A stretch of 10,180 nucleotides of DNA from Acidobacteriota bacterium (GCA_019247235.1 JAFAPG010000828.1:1-10180); one strand, 5' to 3'. Positions 1 to 7,774 are shown, counted from the stretch's first letter. Notes: generated by a model from the sequence alone, not told the origin. Made by a program: numbers and translations.

Positions 1-2735
1 CCGGGTAAACGCAATGATTCCAGCCAGCTTTGCGCTTCGAGGTCAAACGAGAGAGACAGTTCGCGAGGCCCGGTAAGAGCCGGCATGGAAGATGCGTCCT
101 GGGGCGCGACAGAAGCATTGTGGTAAGTGAGGGGAATAGCATGCGCTCCGGGAACAATTGTGGCCGCACGATTCACTCGCTGCCAGTGTTCGTCTCGATC
201 GATCGGGCCTGTGATCAGTAGCCTGCCTCCGCCCTGCACATATTTCAGGAGAGCCTGCCAGGTGTGCTCGGTGAGCGACTGAGCGGAGGGAAGAATTGCG
301 AGCTTGGGGTCTCCTAGCTTGTCAATCTGGTTCTCGTAAATGAGGTAGGGCATGAACCGGCTGTAATAGGCGAGCGCGCGTACCGACTTTCTCTGCGCTT
401 CGATCTGTAGCTCGGCCAACACCGAATATTGCGCGGCTTGCGAGGCGATCACCGCGACTTGCGGAACTTCAGGGTTGCGCAGGTGATTGCTGAGGACGGT
501 TGCAAAGCTAGCAAAATCCCGCATGACCGTGGCTTCTGGCTTCTCGGTTCGGTCGGCGCGCAACGCCCCGATTGGGGTTTCGTTCCCTTCCGTCATGTAA
601 GAGTTGGTATTCCACAGCCACTCAATCGCGCCCGAACCGCGAACCAAGGACATGGCCATTTTCCGTTCGAACAGCGCCGCTTCGCTCTCGGGCGTGCGCC
701 GCGCAGTTTCGTCGATATTGAGTTCCCGCTGTAGGCCCGTCTCCTGGATGAGCATGGCCTTTCCTGGCTGTTTCGCCACCAGGGAATCCCATAACAGTGA
801 GTCGTTTTGCCACCAGGTATGATTGGTGGTGAAGTCCACATGGGGCGCAAAAAAGGCTGGCGACGGTCGGTCCTGAAAGCCGCCTTCATCTTGCCCTACG
901 GTGATGAGTTGCTTCGAGCCGCTTTGGCGGATGCCAGCGGAGATCGCACCGACCCACTCGGCGAACCGCTCCTGCGCGAACATACTGTAGTCGTAGACTT
1001 CGAGCGAATTGTGGCCGGAGTACATGCCGCGCGGGGCGAAGTCACTGTCTTCGGGCAACGAGACTGTCCCCTGGACCAAGTCGATGGGAACGTTCCAGGC
1101 GGTGGCGAGCGCCTCCCGGCTCGGATAATGCTGGGTAAGCCATTGGTTCCAGCTGCGCGTCTCAACCGCATCGCCATTCGGACGCATGGTCCAAAGGCGT
1201 TTAGAAAAGCTCGGCTCATTGATCAAGTCATAGGCAAGAAAGGGTACCTCGCGAAATCGCCCTGTCACCTTTGACACCAGGGTCAACTGTTTGCCCACGG
1301 CCTCGGGATCGAGGTAGGGATTCGCTCCGCCTAGTACCTCGGGGAGGAAAGCAAAAAAGGTGAACTGCACGGGCAAGCGGTACCTCCTGGCTGTCATCAG
1401 GTAGGCCTCGAGAGTGCGCAGAGTTCTCTCGTAAGGTAGACCGTTCTCGTCGACCAATTTATCCCACCCCGTCCACCAGCCGGTCCGAATCATATTGAGC
1501 CCGGCATCATGAATTTGTCGCAAATCTCGGTCCCATACGTACACATTCGGGTGATCAAAGTAGAGTCGTTGCACCTCGCTCGACATATAGGTTGTGCCTA
1601 CCACCCCAAGAGGTTTGCCACCCAGTTCGAAGTAATCGTGATTGACTCCGAGCTCCGGGCCAGAGCGCAAATATGATTCATCACGAATCCAAAAGCCAGA
1701 GTGGTAGATAGCGCGAACCTTGCCGTCACTCATCAGCTTGGCGGTGATGATGTGAAGGCCTTTGTCTTTCACCGCCGGATAGACCAGAGGCTCCGACAGC
1801 GGGAGCGCCGCGGAGGCGGTCTTTGATTCCGGGATTCCATCCTCACCGGCAATCTCGACCGCCACCGACGCGTGTTGGCGGTTTCTAGCGTTCCACATGA
1901 CCTCGAGTGCGACCGGCTCGGTTGGAAGGTAGAGCGGCAGAGTTGGCCGCACCGTGAATTCTTCCGCGCCTCGTAAGGCTTGATCTGACAGAATCGAAAT
2001 GATCCTTGATGCGCTCGGGTCGCCATAGAACTGTGCCGGCAGGTCCGCCTCAACGAAGATCCAGCGGCCGCCCTCAAAACGATTTCGTAGGTGATCAATT
2101 TGAATAATGGGGGCAGAGATACGTCGGCCGTTTTTCGTAGCCCACACCAAACTATCGAGCTTTGCATCGATCGCGCCTGCTGAGCCCTGCCGTCCGTACA
2201 CGTCGACCGCACTCAGGTGGATGATGGGGCTGTAACTCTGTTTCCAGGAAAATCCAGGTATCGAAAGCAGGGTGTCGGGGTTCAATTCAAAGGTAAGGCC
2301 GGAAGACCCCGCGGTTGTCTGATATTGATCAATGCCCAGTGGTCGGCAATAGCGAATGCTGTAATCGTGCAATCGCCAACTTTCACCATCCCGATACGCG
2401 GCCCGGGTGAAGGGACGTCCTCCAAGCACCAAGAGATTGCCTCCTCGCTCGAGAAACACGTGAATGTGGAACCAACAGGGTTCGGGGAATACCGAGCCGT
2501 AGGGAAGCACGAGAAGCTTAGCGGAAACGAGCGGGCGTTCGAGCTCCTGGCAAGACGAGAATTGCGCGTTTGGAAACGCTTGGTGTAGCAGGGAAGCGGG
2601 AATAGCCGCAGTGTCCGAGGTGGGCAGGCCGTCTTCGGAGAGAACTGTTACGTTAGACTCACCGAGGCCCATCGCCGTCCAAGATAAGACGACCAGCATC
2701 GAGAGGAAAACGGATCCAAGAAGAGTGTCCCGCAT
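1..2735 (-). CDS. Secreted multidomain glycoside hydrolase, clan GH-A (GH42/GH5-like), 3' end outside window
   Basis: The frame is open for 911 codons from ATG at 2735 to the window edge, without a stop, so the C-terminus is missing. A GGAAAG ribosome binding site lies 6 bases before the ATG. Residues 1-25 look like a signal peptide (hydrophobic LLGSVFLSMLVVLSW), so the enzyme probably acts in the periplasm or outside. Residues 72-109 resemble a GATase-like/beta-galactosidase trimerisation fold (LLVLPYG, then ERGGNLLVLGG). About 265-355 looks like an Ig-like beta-sandwich. The barrel opens near 368 (YFELGGKPLGVVG). It carries the clan GH-A acid/base motif LINEP (Glu507) and a probable nucleophile in LIQETG (Glu665). 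A second GATase-like segment follows at 810-845 (LAILPSAQSL, then VQGGGRLLITG), as in GH42 beta-galactosidases. It follows the permease and ROK kinase closely, so it likely supplies their hexose. Substrate is unknown; beta-galactosidase or beta-glucosidase activity is plausible. Retaining glycosidase is fairly sure, family assignment is not. Confidence 0.85.
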   Translation of the reverse strand, partial: MRDTLLGSVFLSMLVVLSWTAMGLGESNVTVLSEDGLPTSDTAAIPASLLHQAFPNAQFSSCQELERPLVSAKLLVLPYGSVFPEPCWFHIHVFLERGGNLLVLGGRPFTRAAYRDGESWRLHDYSIRYCRPLGIDQYQTTAGSSGLTFELNPDTLLSIPGFSWKQSYSPIIHLSAVDVYGRQGSAGAIDAKLDSLVWATKNGRRISAPIIQIDHLRNRFEGGRWIFVEADLPAQFYGDPSASRIISILSDQALRGAEEFTVRPTLPLYLPTEPVALEVMWNARNRQHASVAVEIAGEDGIPESKTASAALPLSEPLVYPAVKDKGLHIITAKLMSDGKVRAIYHSGFWIRDESYLRSGPELGVNHDYFELGGKPLGVVGTTYMSSEVQRLYFDHPNVYVWDRDLRQIHDAGLNMIRTGWWTGWDKLVDENGLPYERTLRTLEAYLMTARRYRLPVQFTFFAFLPEVLGGANPYLDPEAVGKQLTLVSKVTGRFREVPFLAYDLINEPSFSKRLWTMRPNGDAVETRSWNQWLTQHYPSREALATAWNVPIDLVQGTVSLPEDSDFAPRGMYSGHNSLEVYDYSMFAQERFAEWVGAISAGIRQSGSKQLITVGQDEGGFQDRPSPAFFAPHVDFTTNHTWWQNDSLLWDSLVAKQPGKAMLIQETGLQRELNIDETARRTPESEAALFERKMAMSLVRGSGAIEWLWNTNSYMTEGNETPIGALRADRTEKPEATVMRDFASFATVLSNHLRNPEVPQVAVIASQAAQYSVLAELQIEAQRKSVRALAYYSRFMPYLIYENQIDKLGDPKLAILPSAQSLTEHTWQALLKYVQGGGRLLITGPIDRDEHWQRVNRAATIVPGAHAIPLTYHNASVAPQDASSMPALTGPRELSLSFDLEAQSWLESLRLP

Positions 2736-2766
2736 CACATTCTTTCCAGACCATGGGAGTGAAAGA

Positions 2767-3717
2767 TTAGGCGCACAGCGCTGCGCCTCCGGCTATACCG
2801 GAATCAGCGCCATAACGTGCAGACACTATTGGAACTTCTCTGGCCCTGGGATTGACGGAAAGCTTGGCCGTCTTCTCCCTGATGAAATCGAGAAAGGGCT
2901 GGTAGAGGATAGCAGCGCCGCCACCAATTACCATCACCTCGGGATCGATGAGATCAACCATGTTGCTCAACCATAACGCCAACCGGTCGGAGGTTTCCGT
3001 GAGCAGCTCTTTGGCAAGCTCATCGCCGTCGGCATAAGCTTGGCCTATGACCTCTCCTGTGACTGCATCCGCTCTCCCTGCCGCGAGCGACAACATAGAA
3101 GAGCGACATCCCGCGGCGAGGCGCTCTTGCGCCCGTTTCGCAATCGCCGGTCCAGAAGCGAAGATCTCAATGCAGCCGGGTTTACCACAGCGGCAGACCG
3201 GTCCGCGATAATCAATGCTAACGTGACCACCTTCGGCGGCCGATCCGGTGCGCCCGTGGTAGATCTTTTCATCGATGACGATGCCGGTGCCAATGCCAGT
3301 GCCGATAGTGGCATAGAACACAAACTTATACCCCCGAGCTGCTCCCCAGCGGGTCTCGGCCAAAGCGGCAGCGTTAGCGTCATTGTCTATTTTCACGTGC
3401 ACGGCATGTTTTTTTTGAAGCGCTTCGGCCAGCGGAAAATTACGCCAGCAGGGGAGGTTGGGGGGATTCAAGATCACGCCCGTCGCTGGATCCAGTGGTC
3501 CCGGAGCACAGATACCGATACCGTCAATTCGGGCTCGAGCATCGGGGGAGACCCGCGCGATAGCCGAAAGAACCGATTCTAGTCCTGCTCCCGCCGATGA
3601 ATGGGAAACCATTGGGACGCGGTCGATGCGGGCAATCTCTCCTTTGGAGCTCACCAGTCCGGCGGCCACTTTGGTGCCGCCGATATCCACGCCGATGAAT
3701 ACCTTTTCTGATTGCAC
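2767..3717 (-). CDS. ROK-family sugar kinase (glucokinase-like)
   Basis: This 316-residue protein is the usual length for a ROK kinase. It should phosphorylate a hexose, most likely glucose, with ATP in the cytoplasm. Visible motifs are the N-terminal phosphate-binding DIGGTK (residues 11-16), the catalytic aspartate in DNDAN (Asp113), the GTGIGTG loop (139-145), and the ROK zinc site with EGGH (His165) and CRCGKPGC (Cys175, Cys177, Cys182). VIGGGAA near 263-269 belongs to the C-terminal nucleotide-binding lobe. The start is GTG at 3717, which leaves the usual short lead before DIGGTK. No clear Shine-Dalgarno stands before it, and the gap to the permease stop is only 3 bases, so translation is probably coupled. 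The intact zinc site and lack of an N-terminal HTH domain argue for an enzyme rather than a ROK repressor. Exact sugar specificity (glucose, fructose, N-acetylhexosamine) cannot be settled by eye. Confidence 0.93.
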   Translation of the reverse strand: MQSEKVFIGVDIGGTKVAAGLVSSKGEIARIDRVPMVSHSSAGAGLESVLSAIARVSPDARARIDGIGICAPGPLDPATGVILNPPNLPCWRNFPLAEALQKKHAVHVKIDNDANAAALAETRWGAARGYKFVFYATIGTGIGTGIVIDEKIYHGRTGSAAEGGHVSIDYRGPVCRCGKPGCIEIFASGPAIAKRAQERLAAGCRSSMLSLAAGRADAVTGEVIGQAYADGDELAKELLTETSDRLALWLSNMVDLIDPEVMVIGGGAAILYQPFLDFIREKTAKLSVNPRAREVPIVSARYGADSGIAGGAALCA

Positions 3718-3720
3718 GCG

Positions 3721-5091
3721 TTAGGAGGGCGCCTCCACTCGATAGCGCTCACTGTTCGGCTTGGAGCCGCTGACCGCGTAAAACAAAATGTATAAATAGC
3801 AGATCGCAGGCATGAGGAGGGCATAGTGAATTCCCTGTCCCCAACTGGTCTCCCCCTGGGTCATGCCGGGATAGTAGGCATGGTTGATAACGTCCCCGAT
3901 TTTGCCCACCATCCAGGGGATGATGGCGCCGCCCACAATGGCCATGTTCAAGATACCCGATCCGTCTCCGGTCAGCTGACCGAGCTCGCTGATTCCGCTG
4001 GTGAAGATACAAGGAAACATGATGGAATTGAACAAGCCGACGGCCAAGATCGACCACATGGCCAACCATCCACTGCTCACAACCGAAACTGTGACTAATA
4101 GGGCGGCCATGATCGACGAGAATGCCAGCACCTGCGAAGTCTTTACTTTCTGCAGGACTGCCGAGCCAATGAATCGTCCAATCATGGCGCCGCCCCAATA
4201 CCAAGAAATATAGCGAGCAGCCACAGCCAGCGCTGCGTGATACCGTGCCACGGGGTCGCTGACATCGGAGACGAAATGGCCAATATTATTCAGAGCCAGG
4301 TAGTTTGCGATGGAGCTGCCGATCGCAACCTCGGCGCCCACATAGACGAAGATTCCAATGGCGCCGAGCGGAAGGTTGGGGTGTTTCCAGATGGAATCCT
4401 CGATCTTTTGCCCCAGATGGTGCTCGGCGGTTTCCATCTTGGGCAGTCGAAAAACTGCAAACAGTATCGCCAACAAGACTAGTACGACGGCGAAAAAGTA
4501 TACATACAGCTTGATCACCGCTTCTTGTGAAGCCGATTGGGCGGCAGCGCTGACAGTTTCTCCCAAAATCAGGCGGGCACCTATCCAGGGAAATACGGTA
4601 GTGCCCAAGGAATTGAACGCCTGGGTAAGATTCAATCGGCTGGATGCGGTTTCGGCTCGACCTAGCACCGCTACGTAGGGATTGGCCGCAACTTGCAGCA
4701 CGGTAATTCCGGCAGCAAGGATCATCAGCGCGGTCAAAAAGAAGGGGAAAGAAGGAATTCGAGCGGCGGGGTAGAAGAGCAAACAGGCGGCTACCATGGT
4801 GCTCAATCCCACGATGATGGCCCGTTTATATCCGATCCAGTCGATGATTCTGGCGGAAGGAATGGAAAAAATAAAGTATGCGGAGAAGAAGGCTGTTTGA
4901 ATCAACATGCTGGCGGCAAGCCGCAAATTAAATACATGCTGCGCAAATGGGATCAGCACGTCGTTTAAAGACGTGAGAGAACCCCAAATAAAAAATAAGG
5001 TGGTCAGTACGGCCAACGCAGGGCCGTAATTGGTAGCAGTTTGGTTGATGCTCGTCGATGAGCCTAATTTTTTTCCGCCGACGATGGCCAT
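3721..5091 (-). CDS. MFS sugar permease, FucP/GluP (glucose/galactose) type
   Basis: This 456-residue inner-membrane protein has about twelve hydrophobic segments and belongs to the FHS family of proton-coupled sugar transporters. Family signatures are FFIWGSLTSLNDVLIP (residues 33-48), FYPAARIPS, GITVLQVAANPYVAVLG (128-144) and SSRLNLTQAFNSLGTT (150-165). Asp44 matches the conserved aspartate of E. coli FucP (Asp46). The position of FucP Glu135 (LETAANP) is Gln133 here (LQVAANP), as in glucose/galactose permeases of the GluP type, which favours a hexose other than L-fucose. ATG at 5091 is the first start in frame; the upstream ribosome site is weak (GAGG about 14 bases away). It is the first gene of a three-gene unit with the ROK kinase and the secreted glycosidase, so it likely imports the released monosaccharide. 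Confidence 0.93.
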   Translation of the reverse strand: MAIVGGKKLGSSTSINQTATNYGPALAVLTTLFFIWGSLTSLNDVLIPFAQHVFNLRLAASMLIQTAFFSAYFIFSIPSARIIDWIGYKRAIIVGLSTMVAACLLFYPAARIPSFPFFLTALMILAAGITVLQVAANPYVAVLGRAETASSRLNLTQAFNSLGTTVFPWIGARLILGETVSAAAQSASQEAVIKLYVYFFAVVLVLLAILFAVFRLPKMETAEHHLGQKIEDSIWKHPNLPLGAIGIFVYVGAEVAIGSSIANYLALNNIGHFVSDVSDPVARYHAALAVAARYISWYWGGAMIGRFIGSAVLQKVKTSQVLAFSSIMAALLVTVSVVSSGWLAMWSILAVGLFNSIMFPCIFTSGISELGQLTGDGSGILNMAIVGGAIIPWMVGKIGDVINHAYYPGMTQGETSWGQGIHYALLMPAICYLYILFYAVSGSKPNSERYRVEAPS

Positions 5092-5230
5092 AGATCAGAC
5101 TTAGACCTCTAAAGCGGGATTGTGAAAAGCCCTCTATTTTTACACGAATGCGCTCCCTAACGTTATTTTACTGTCGAATGACTTTCCCGCCTTGGAGGGT
5201 GTGTGGAGATTGAAACCGTATCCTGCTCGC
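5092..5230 (-). promoter_or_regulatory. Likely promoter/leader region of the sugar-use operon
   Basis: These 139 bases lie between the last terminator of the upstream operon and the permease start, so the sugar operon promoter should be here. On the minus strand the stretch around 5120-5175 is AT-rich, with -10-like TAAAAT and TAAAAA hexamers, but no convincing -35 box stands at the right distance. A perfect short inverted repeat, TTAGA-CC-TCTAA (5101-5112), sits about 10 bases upstream of the permease ATG, and a loose repeat GTGTAAAA/TTTTCAC lies at about 5125-5148. Either could bind a regulator, but neither matches a LacI-type operator. The location is inferred from context rather than from strong promoter elements. 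Confidence 0.35.
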
Positions 5231-5261
5231 GAAAAAAGAGGCCAGCCTTTGGAGACTGGCC
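5231..5261 (-). terminator. Rho-independent terminator (strong)
   Basis: Read on the minus strand, GGCCAGTCT pairs with AGGCTGGCC around a CCAA loop (9 pairs, one G-U wobble; stem 5240-5261), followed by TCTTTTTT. This is a textbook intrinsic terminator for transcription coming leftwards from the porin/cupredoxin genes or from an unannotated RNA upstream. It insulates the sugar operon. Confidence 0.82.
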
Positions 5262-5354
5262 ATGGGGAGAAAGGCAACGAACGGGCAGCCTTTATCTTTC
5301 AAATCGTCCCGCTGATTGCTGGTTCAGACAGAACACAGAAAGAGAAAAGCTACA

Positions 5355-5388
5355 TTCCTGGGCTCGCGTTGCAATCGTGACCCAGGAA
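5355..5388. repeat. Perfect 8-base inverted repeat with 18-base spacer
   Basis: TTCCTGGG at 5355-5362 is repeated as its reverse complement CCCAGGAA at 5381-5388. The spacer includes the palindromic core TTGCAA. It lies between the two terminator-like hairpins. In RNA it would fold into a hairpin with an 18-base loop; in DNA it could be an operator. No U-run follows directly on either strand, so it is not a standard terminator. Its role is unknown. Confidence 0.55.
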
Positions 5389-5415
5389 ACCCGGGCAGAG
5401 CGGCAGTCAAGTACA

Positions 5416-5440
5416 GAAAAAGGCTACGCGGAGCTAGCCT
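5416..5440 (-). terminator. Probable intrinsic terminator after the cupredoxin gene
   Basis: On the minus strand AGGCTA and TAGCCT form a 6-base-pair stem (5421-5440) with an 8-base loop, and the second arm runs into a five-T stretch. It begins 68 bases after the cupredoxin stop. The stem is shorter and the T-run weaker than in the hairpin at 5231-5261, so read-through is likely. An alternative stem, CGGAG/CTCCG at 5429-5443, shares bases with it and would exclude it. Confidence 0.55.
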
Positions 5441-5508
5441 CCGAGTTGTCACCGCAGAATAACCGGCGTGTAAATTTCTCGTCGCTCGGTCTGCGGAACA
5501 ATGCGACC

Positions 5509-6231
5509 TCAGCGACCTTCGTACCCCGGATTGTTGGAGCTTGGCGGTTCGTAGTCCATTCCGTATTTATTCTGGTGGCTATGAACGGTCAAGCTAGCGG
5601 GTATCTCCAGATTTCCTAGACTTTGCTGCTCTGCCCCTACACGGATTTCGCGGGTCAGGGTATTAAGTGTCGCCGGCAGAGCGGCTTCATACCATACTCG
5701 CCTCAGGTACCGGCCGGCCGGCACTTCAGAAATGTCCACTTCACCTTTGCTATTGGAAATTCCGTAAAACGGGGTGTCCAGGGCGATAATGACCGCGCTC
5801 ATCTCGGCGTGGATATTGCAGAAAATGTAGGACACGCCGGGACGGTCGAAACTTACATTGCGCGTGGTCCCAGCTTCGTACAACCCCAAATCGAAGCGCT
5901 TTCCGTCGAACAAGGAAAACACATTGTGAAAAAAAGGGTCACGGTTAGGGAATTCGACCACTGCGCCCACCGGTACCACCAATAAGTGCGGCTCAAAGCT
6001 TTTGTTATGTTGCGTAAGTCGCGGGCGCCCGTTGCGAATAGGGCGCGGGGGCGCAGGGGAATCGAGCGGGCTGAGCCAAACCACCACGTTCTCATCATGG
6101 GAAGACGCTTTCCCATGCTCCCCTTCGAGCACCCTGACGTGGCCTGAGAGATCGACTTGCTGGGCAAGAACTGCCGCACCAGGTGCAAGCATCGAAACGG
6201 TGCTCAGTAGGAGGACGCAGGCAGATTTCAA
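5509..6231 (-). CDS. Exported cupredoxin-domain protein with carboxypeptidase-regulatory-like fold
   Basis: The 240-residue product starts with a signal peptide (MKSACVLLLSTVSMLAPG, likely cleaved after VLAQ near residue 24), so it should work in the periplasm. The centre (about 80-152) reads as a plastocyanin-like domain: VPVGAVVEFPNRDPFFHNVF gives His102, and FCNIHAEM gives Cys138, His141 and Met144, a complete type-1 copper ligand set in the Cys-x2-His-x2-Met spacing. Residues 155-182 (SNSKGEVDISEVPAGRY) look like a carboxypeptidase regulatory-like beta-sandwich. Such proteins are often annotated as methylamine-utilisation-like, but no mau genes are visible. The start is TTG at 6231, overlapping the porin stop by 4 bases with a GGGAG site 7 bases upstream. 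The lysine at position 2 followed by the hydrophobic stretch supports this start. Copper binding is predicted; electron transfer, copper handling or an adhesion-like role remain open. Confidence 0.85.
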   Translation of the reverse strand: MKSACVLLLSTVSMLAPGAAVLAQQVDLSGHVRVLEGEHGKASSHDENVVVWLSPLDSPAPPRPIRNGRPRLTQHNKSFEPHLLVVPVGAVVEFPNRDPFFHNVFSLFDGKRFDLGLYEAGTTRNVSFDRPGVSYIFCNIHAEMSAVIIALDTPFYGISNSKGEVDISEVPAGRYLRRVWYEAALPATLNTLTREIRVGAEQQSLGNLEIPASLTVHSHQNKYGMDYEPPSSNNPGYEGR

Positions 6232-7769
6232 AACAACACTCCCATGGTGAGATTCACCTGCTCTGCGCTGCTGAGCGCGTTAATGCTGGTGGTGCGCAGG
6301 TGGCGGTACTCTCCAGAAAGCAGCAAGTCGGAACGCGGATGAAAGATAAAGTTAACCATGCCACTTCGATTGGCCGCCAGGATGACCGGGTAGTACCCAA
6401 CAGGTGAGGGAAAGGCGTGAATATCGGAGGAGAAGGGATTATCCATACCAACCACGGCGTTAAATTCAAGGCGGGCATTGGCCATGTATTTAAGTTGTGA
6501 CCAGCCGCCGGCGGAATTCAGGGAACGTATGCGCGAAATAGGGCTGGATGGATCTCCACTGAACAAAACCGATTGACCAATTCCTCCTCCAATGCCACCC
6601 ACGCCGCGGCCCCGATAGATCTCCCCACTCAACTCGAATTTCGTTGCCACGGGTATGCGAACATCCCCCGCGACCGCCCATCCGCTGGCATTGCGGTAGA
6701 GACCCCAAGTTTGTTGAGAATAATAGCCGCTTGCACCGAAGCCTAATGGGCGATCATGTACGCTTTTGGTCCATGAAGTTCGCGCCGCGTATGCCGGTTG
6801 ACCGGATGCCTCTCCCGCCTGTGAGGGGCGCCGGGTTGCGTAGGAAGGTTCACCGCTAATGTTATCGAGGATGCCACCCTGGAACAGTAATTTATCGCCG
6901 TTTGCCAACGCCAATGTGTGCTCTAGCCGCACTTGCGGCGTCCACGACCACAGATTGCCGCTGTATCCGAAACTGGGGATTACCAGGGAGGCAAATGAAG
7001 AAGGCGTCAAGGGAGAGATGAAGAGTCCATCCTGTCCTACGATCAGAGACGTATGCTCCCAATCGAAACGCATGGTAGCCGTGCGTAGACGCACTAACCC
7101 GGTATTTACCCCGTCGGGAGCTGCGGTGGGAAATCCGCCGCCGAAATCAAAACGTACTTCACCGCTCGTTAGCGCTCCGCCAATTTTGGGCCCAAAGACT
7201 TCCATCCCCAGCTCCGATTGGCGCAGGGTGGCGCCGAAGGTTGTCCGGGGCACATAAGTGCCGACGGGAACCGTGTAGCTGGGAAAATCCAGATTGTCGA
7301 CCACACCGCGATTGTGAAATAGGTTGAACAGCACCAGTCCGGAAAACCTTACCCGATACTTCGACGCGCTCTCGAGTTTGCTCTGATACTGGGTCCGGAG
7401 CTGGCTTTCGAGCATTTGTGTGTTTTCCTCTATCGAAGAGACCCGCTGCTCGAGCGACGCGTTTGTCGGCCCAGCCTCGACACTTAGGGCCGGCTTGTCG
7501 CTGGCTGGTACGGGAGAAGTTGAATGTAGACGTTCGAGCTCTTTGCGCAACTCCGCGTTCTCGGTGCGATATTCAGAGGCTTCCGACTTGATTTCGGCAA
7601 CCGCAGCTCTGAGTTCCTGCACCTGCTCCCGCAGCTCTTTGACCGAGTCCGCTAGATCTTGATCCGCTGGCCGTGTTTGCTGACCCCAGGCCGGGTGCAG
7701 AGAAATCACAGCCAGTAGGGAGAGAACGACCGGGTAGGCAAAAACACAAGGTACGCTTAACGATTTCAA
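6228..7769 (-). CDS. Outer-membrane beta-barrel porin with N-terminal coiled coil
   Basis: The 513-residue product has a signal peptide (residues 1-29, ending PAWGQ), then a charged heptad-rich segment at about 36-82 (SVKELREQVQELRAAVAEIK) and a second possible coil at about 103-133, followed by alternating polar/hydrophobic beta-strands from residue 137 to the end. The last residue is phenylalanine (NLTMGVLF), the usual BAM recognition signal of outer-membrane barrels. This layout resembles trimeric porins with an N-terminal periplasmic coiled coil, such as OprO/OprP- or DcaP-type proteins, but I cannot assign the subfamily. A glycine-rich stretch at 389-397 probably sits in a loop. The TTG start at 7769 is backed by GGGAGG five bases upstream. 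It lies 57 bases after the histidine kinase gene and overlaps the cupredoxin gene, suggesting control by the neighbouring two-component system. The substrate is unknown. Confidence 0.82.
   Translation of the reverse strand: MKSLSVPCVFAYPVVLSLLAVISLHPAWGQQTRPADQDLADSVKELREQVQELRAAVAEIKSEASEYRTENAELRKELERLHSTSPVPASDKPALSVEAGPTNASLEQRVSSIEENTQMLESQLRTQYQSKLESASKYRVRFSGLVLFNLFHNRGVVDNLDFPSYTVPVGTYVPRTTFGATLRQSELGMEVFGPKIGGALTSGEVRFDFGGGFPTAAPDGVNTGLVRLRTATMRFDWEHTSLIVGQDGLFISPLTPSSFASLVIPSFGYSGNLWSWTPQVRLEHTLALANGDKLLFQGGILDNISGEPSYATRRPSQAGEASGQPAYAARTSWTKSVHDRPLGFGASGYYSQQTWGLYRNASGWAVAGDVRIPVATKFELSGEIYRGRGVGGIGGGIGQSVLFSGDPSSPISRIRSLNSAGGWSQLKYMANARLEFNAVVGMDNPFSSDIHAFPSPVGYYPVILAANRSGMVNFIFHPRSDLLLSGEYRHLRTTSINALSSAEQVNLTMGVLF
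6239..6243 (-). promoter_or_regulatory. Ribosome binding site supporting TTG start of cupredoxin gene
   Basis: GGGAG on the minus strand lies 7 bases before TTG at 6231, inside the last codons of the porin gene. It supports a TTG start with the stop/start overlap TTGA and therefore translational coupling of the two genes. Confidence 0.6.
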
Positions 7770-7774
7770 GTTTT

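Noticed and set aside
593..2588. Several 60-155 codon open frames on both strands inside the glycosidase region
   Set aside because: The continuous 911-codon minus-strand frame with signal peptide and GH-A motifs explains the whole region; the others are Arg/Pro/Ser-rich shadow translations.
2767..3717. ROK protein as a transcriptional repressor (NagC/XylR type)
   Set aside because: At 316 residues it starts directly at the DIGGTK motif and has no N-terminal helix-turn-helix domain.
5405..5410. TTGACT on the minus strand as a -35 box for a small RNA
   Set aside because: The DNA 16-18 bases downstream is GC-rich and has no -10-like hexamer, so a sigma-70 promoter is not supported.
5192..5619. 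Two plus-strand open frames in the intergenic region (62 and 138 codons, GTG/TTG starts)
   Set aside because: They run through two terminator hairpins and into the cupredoxin gene on the other strand, have no recognisable domain, and their composition is not protein-like.
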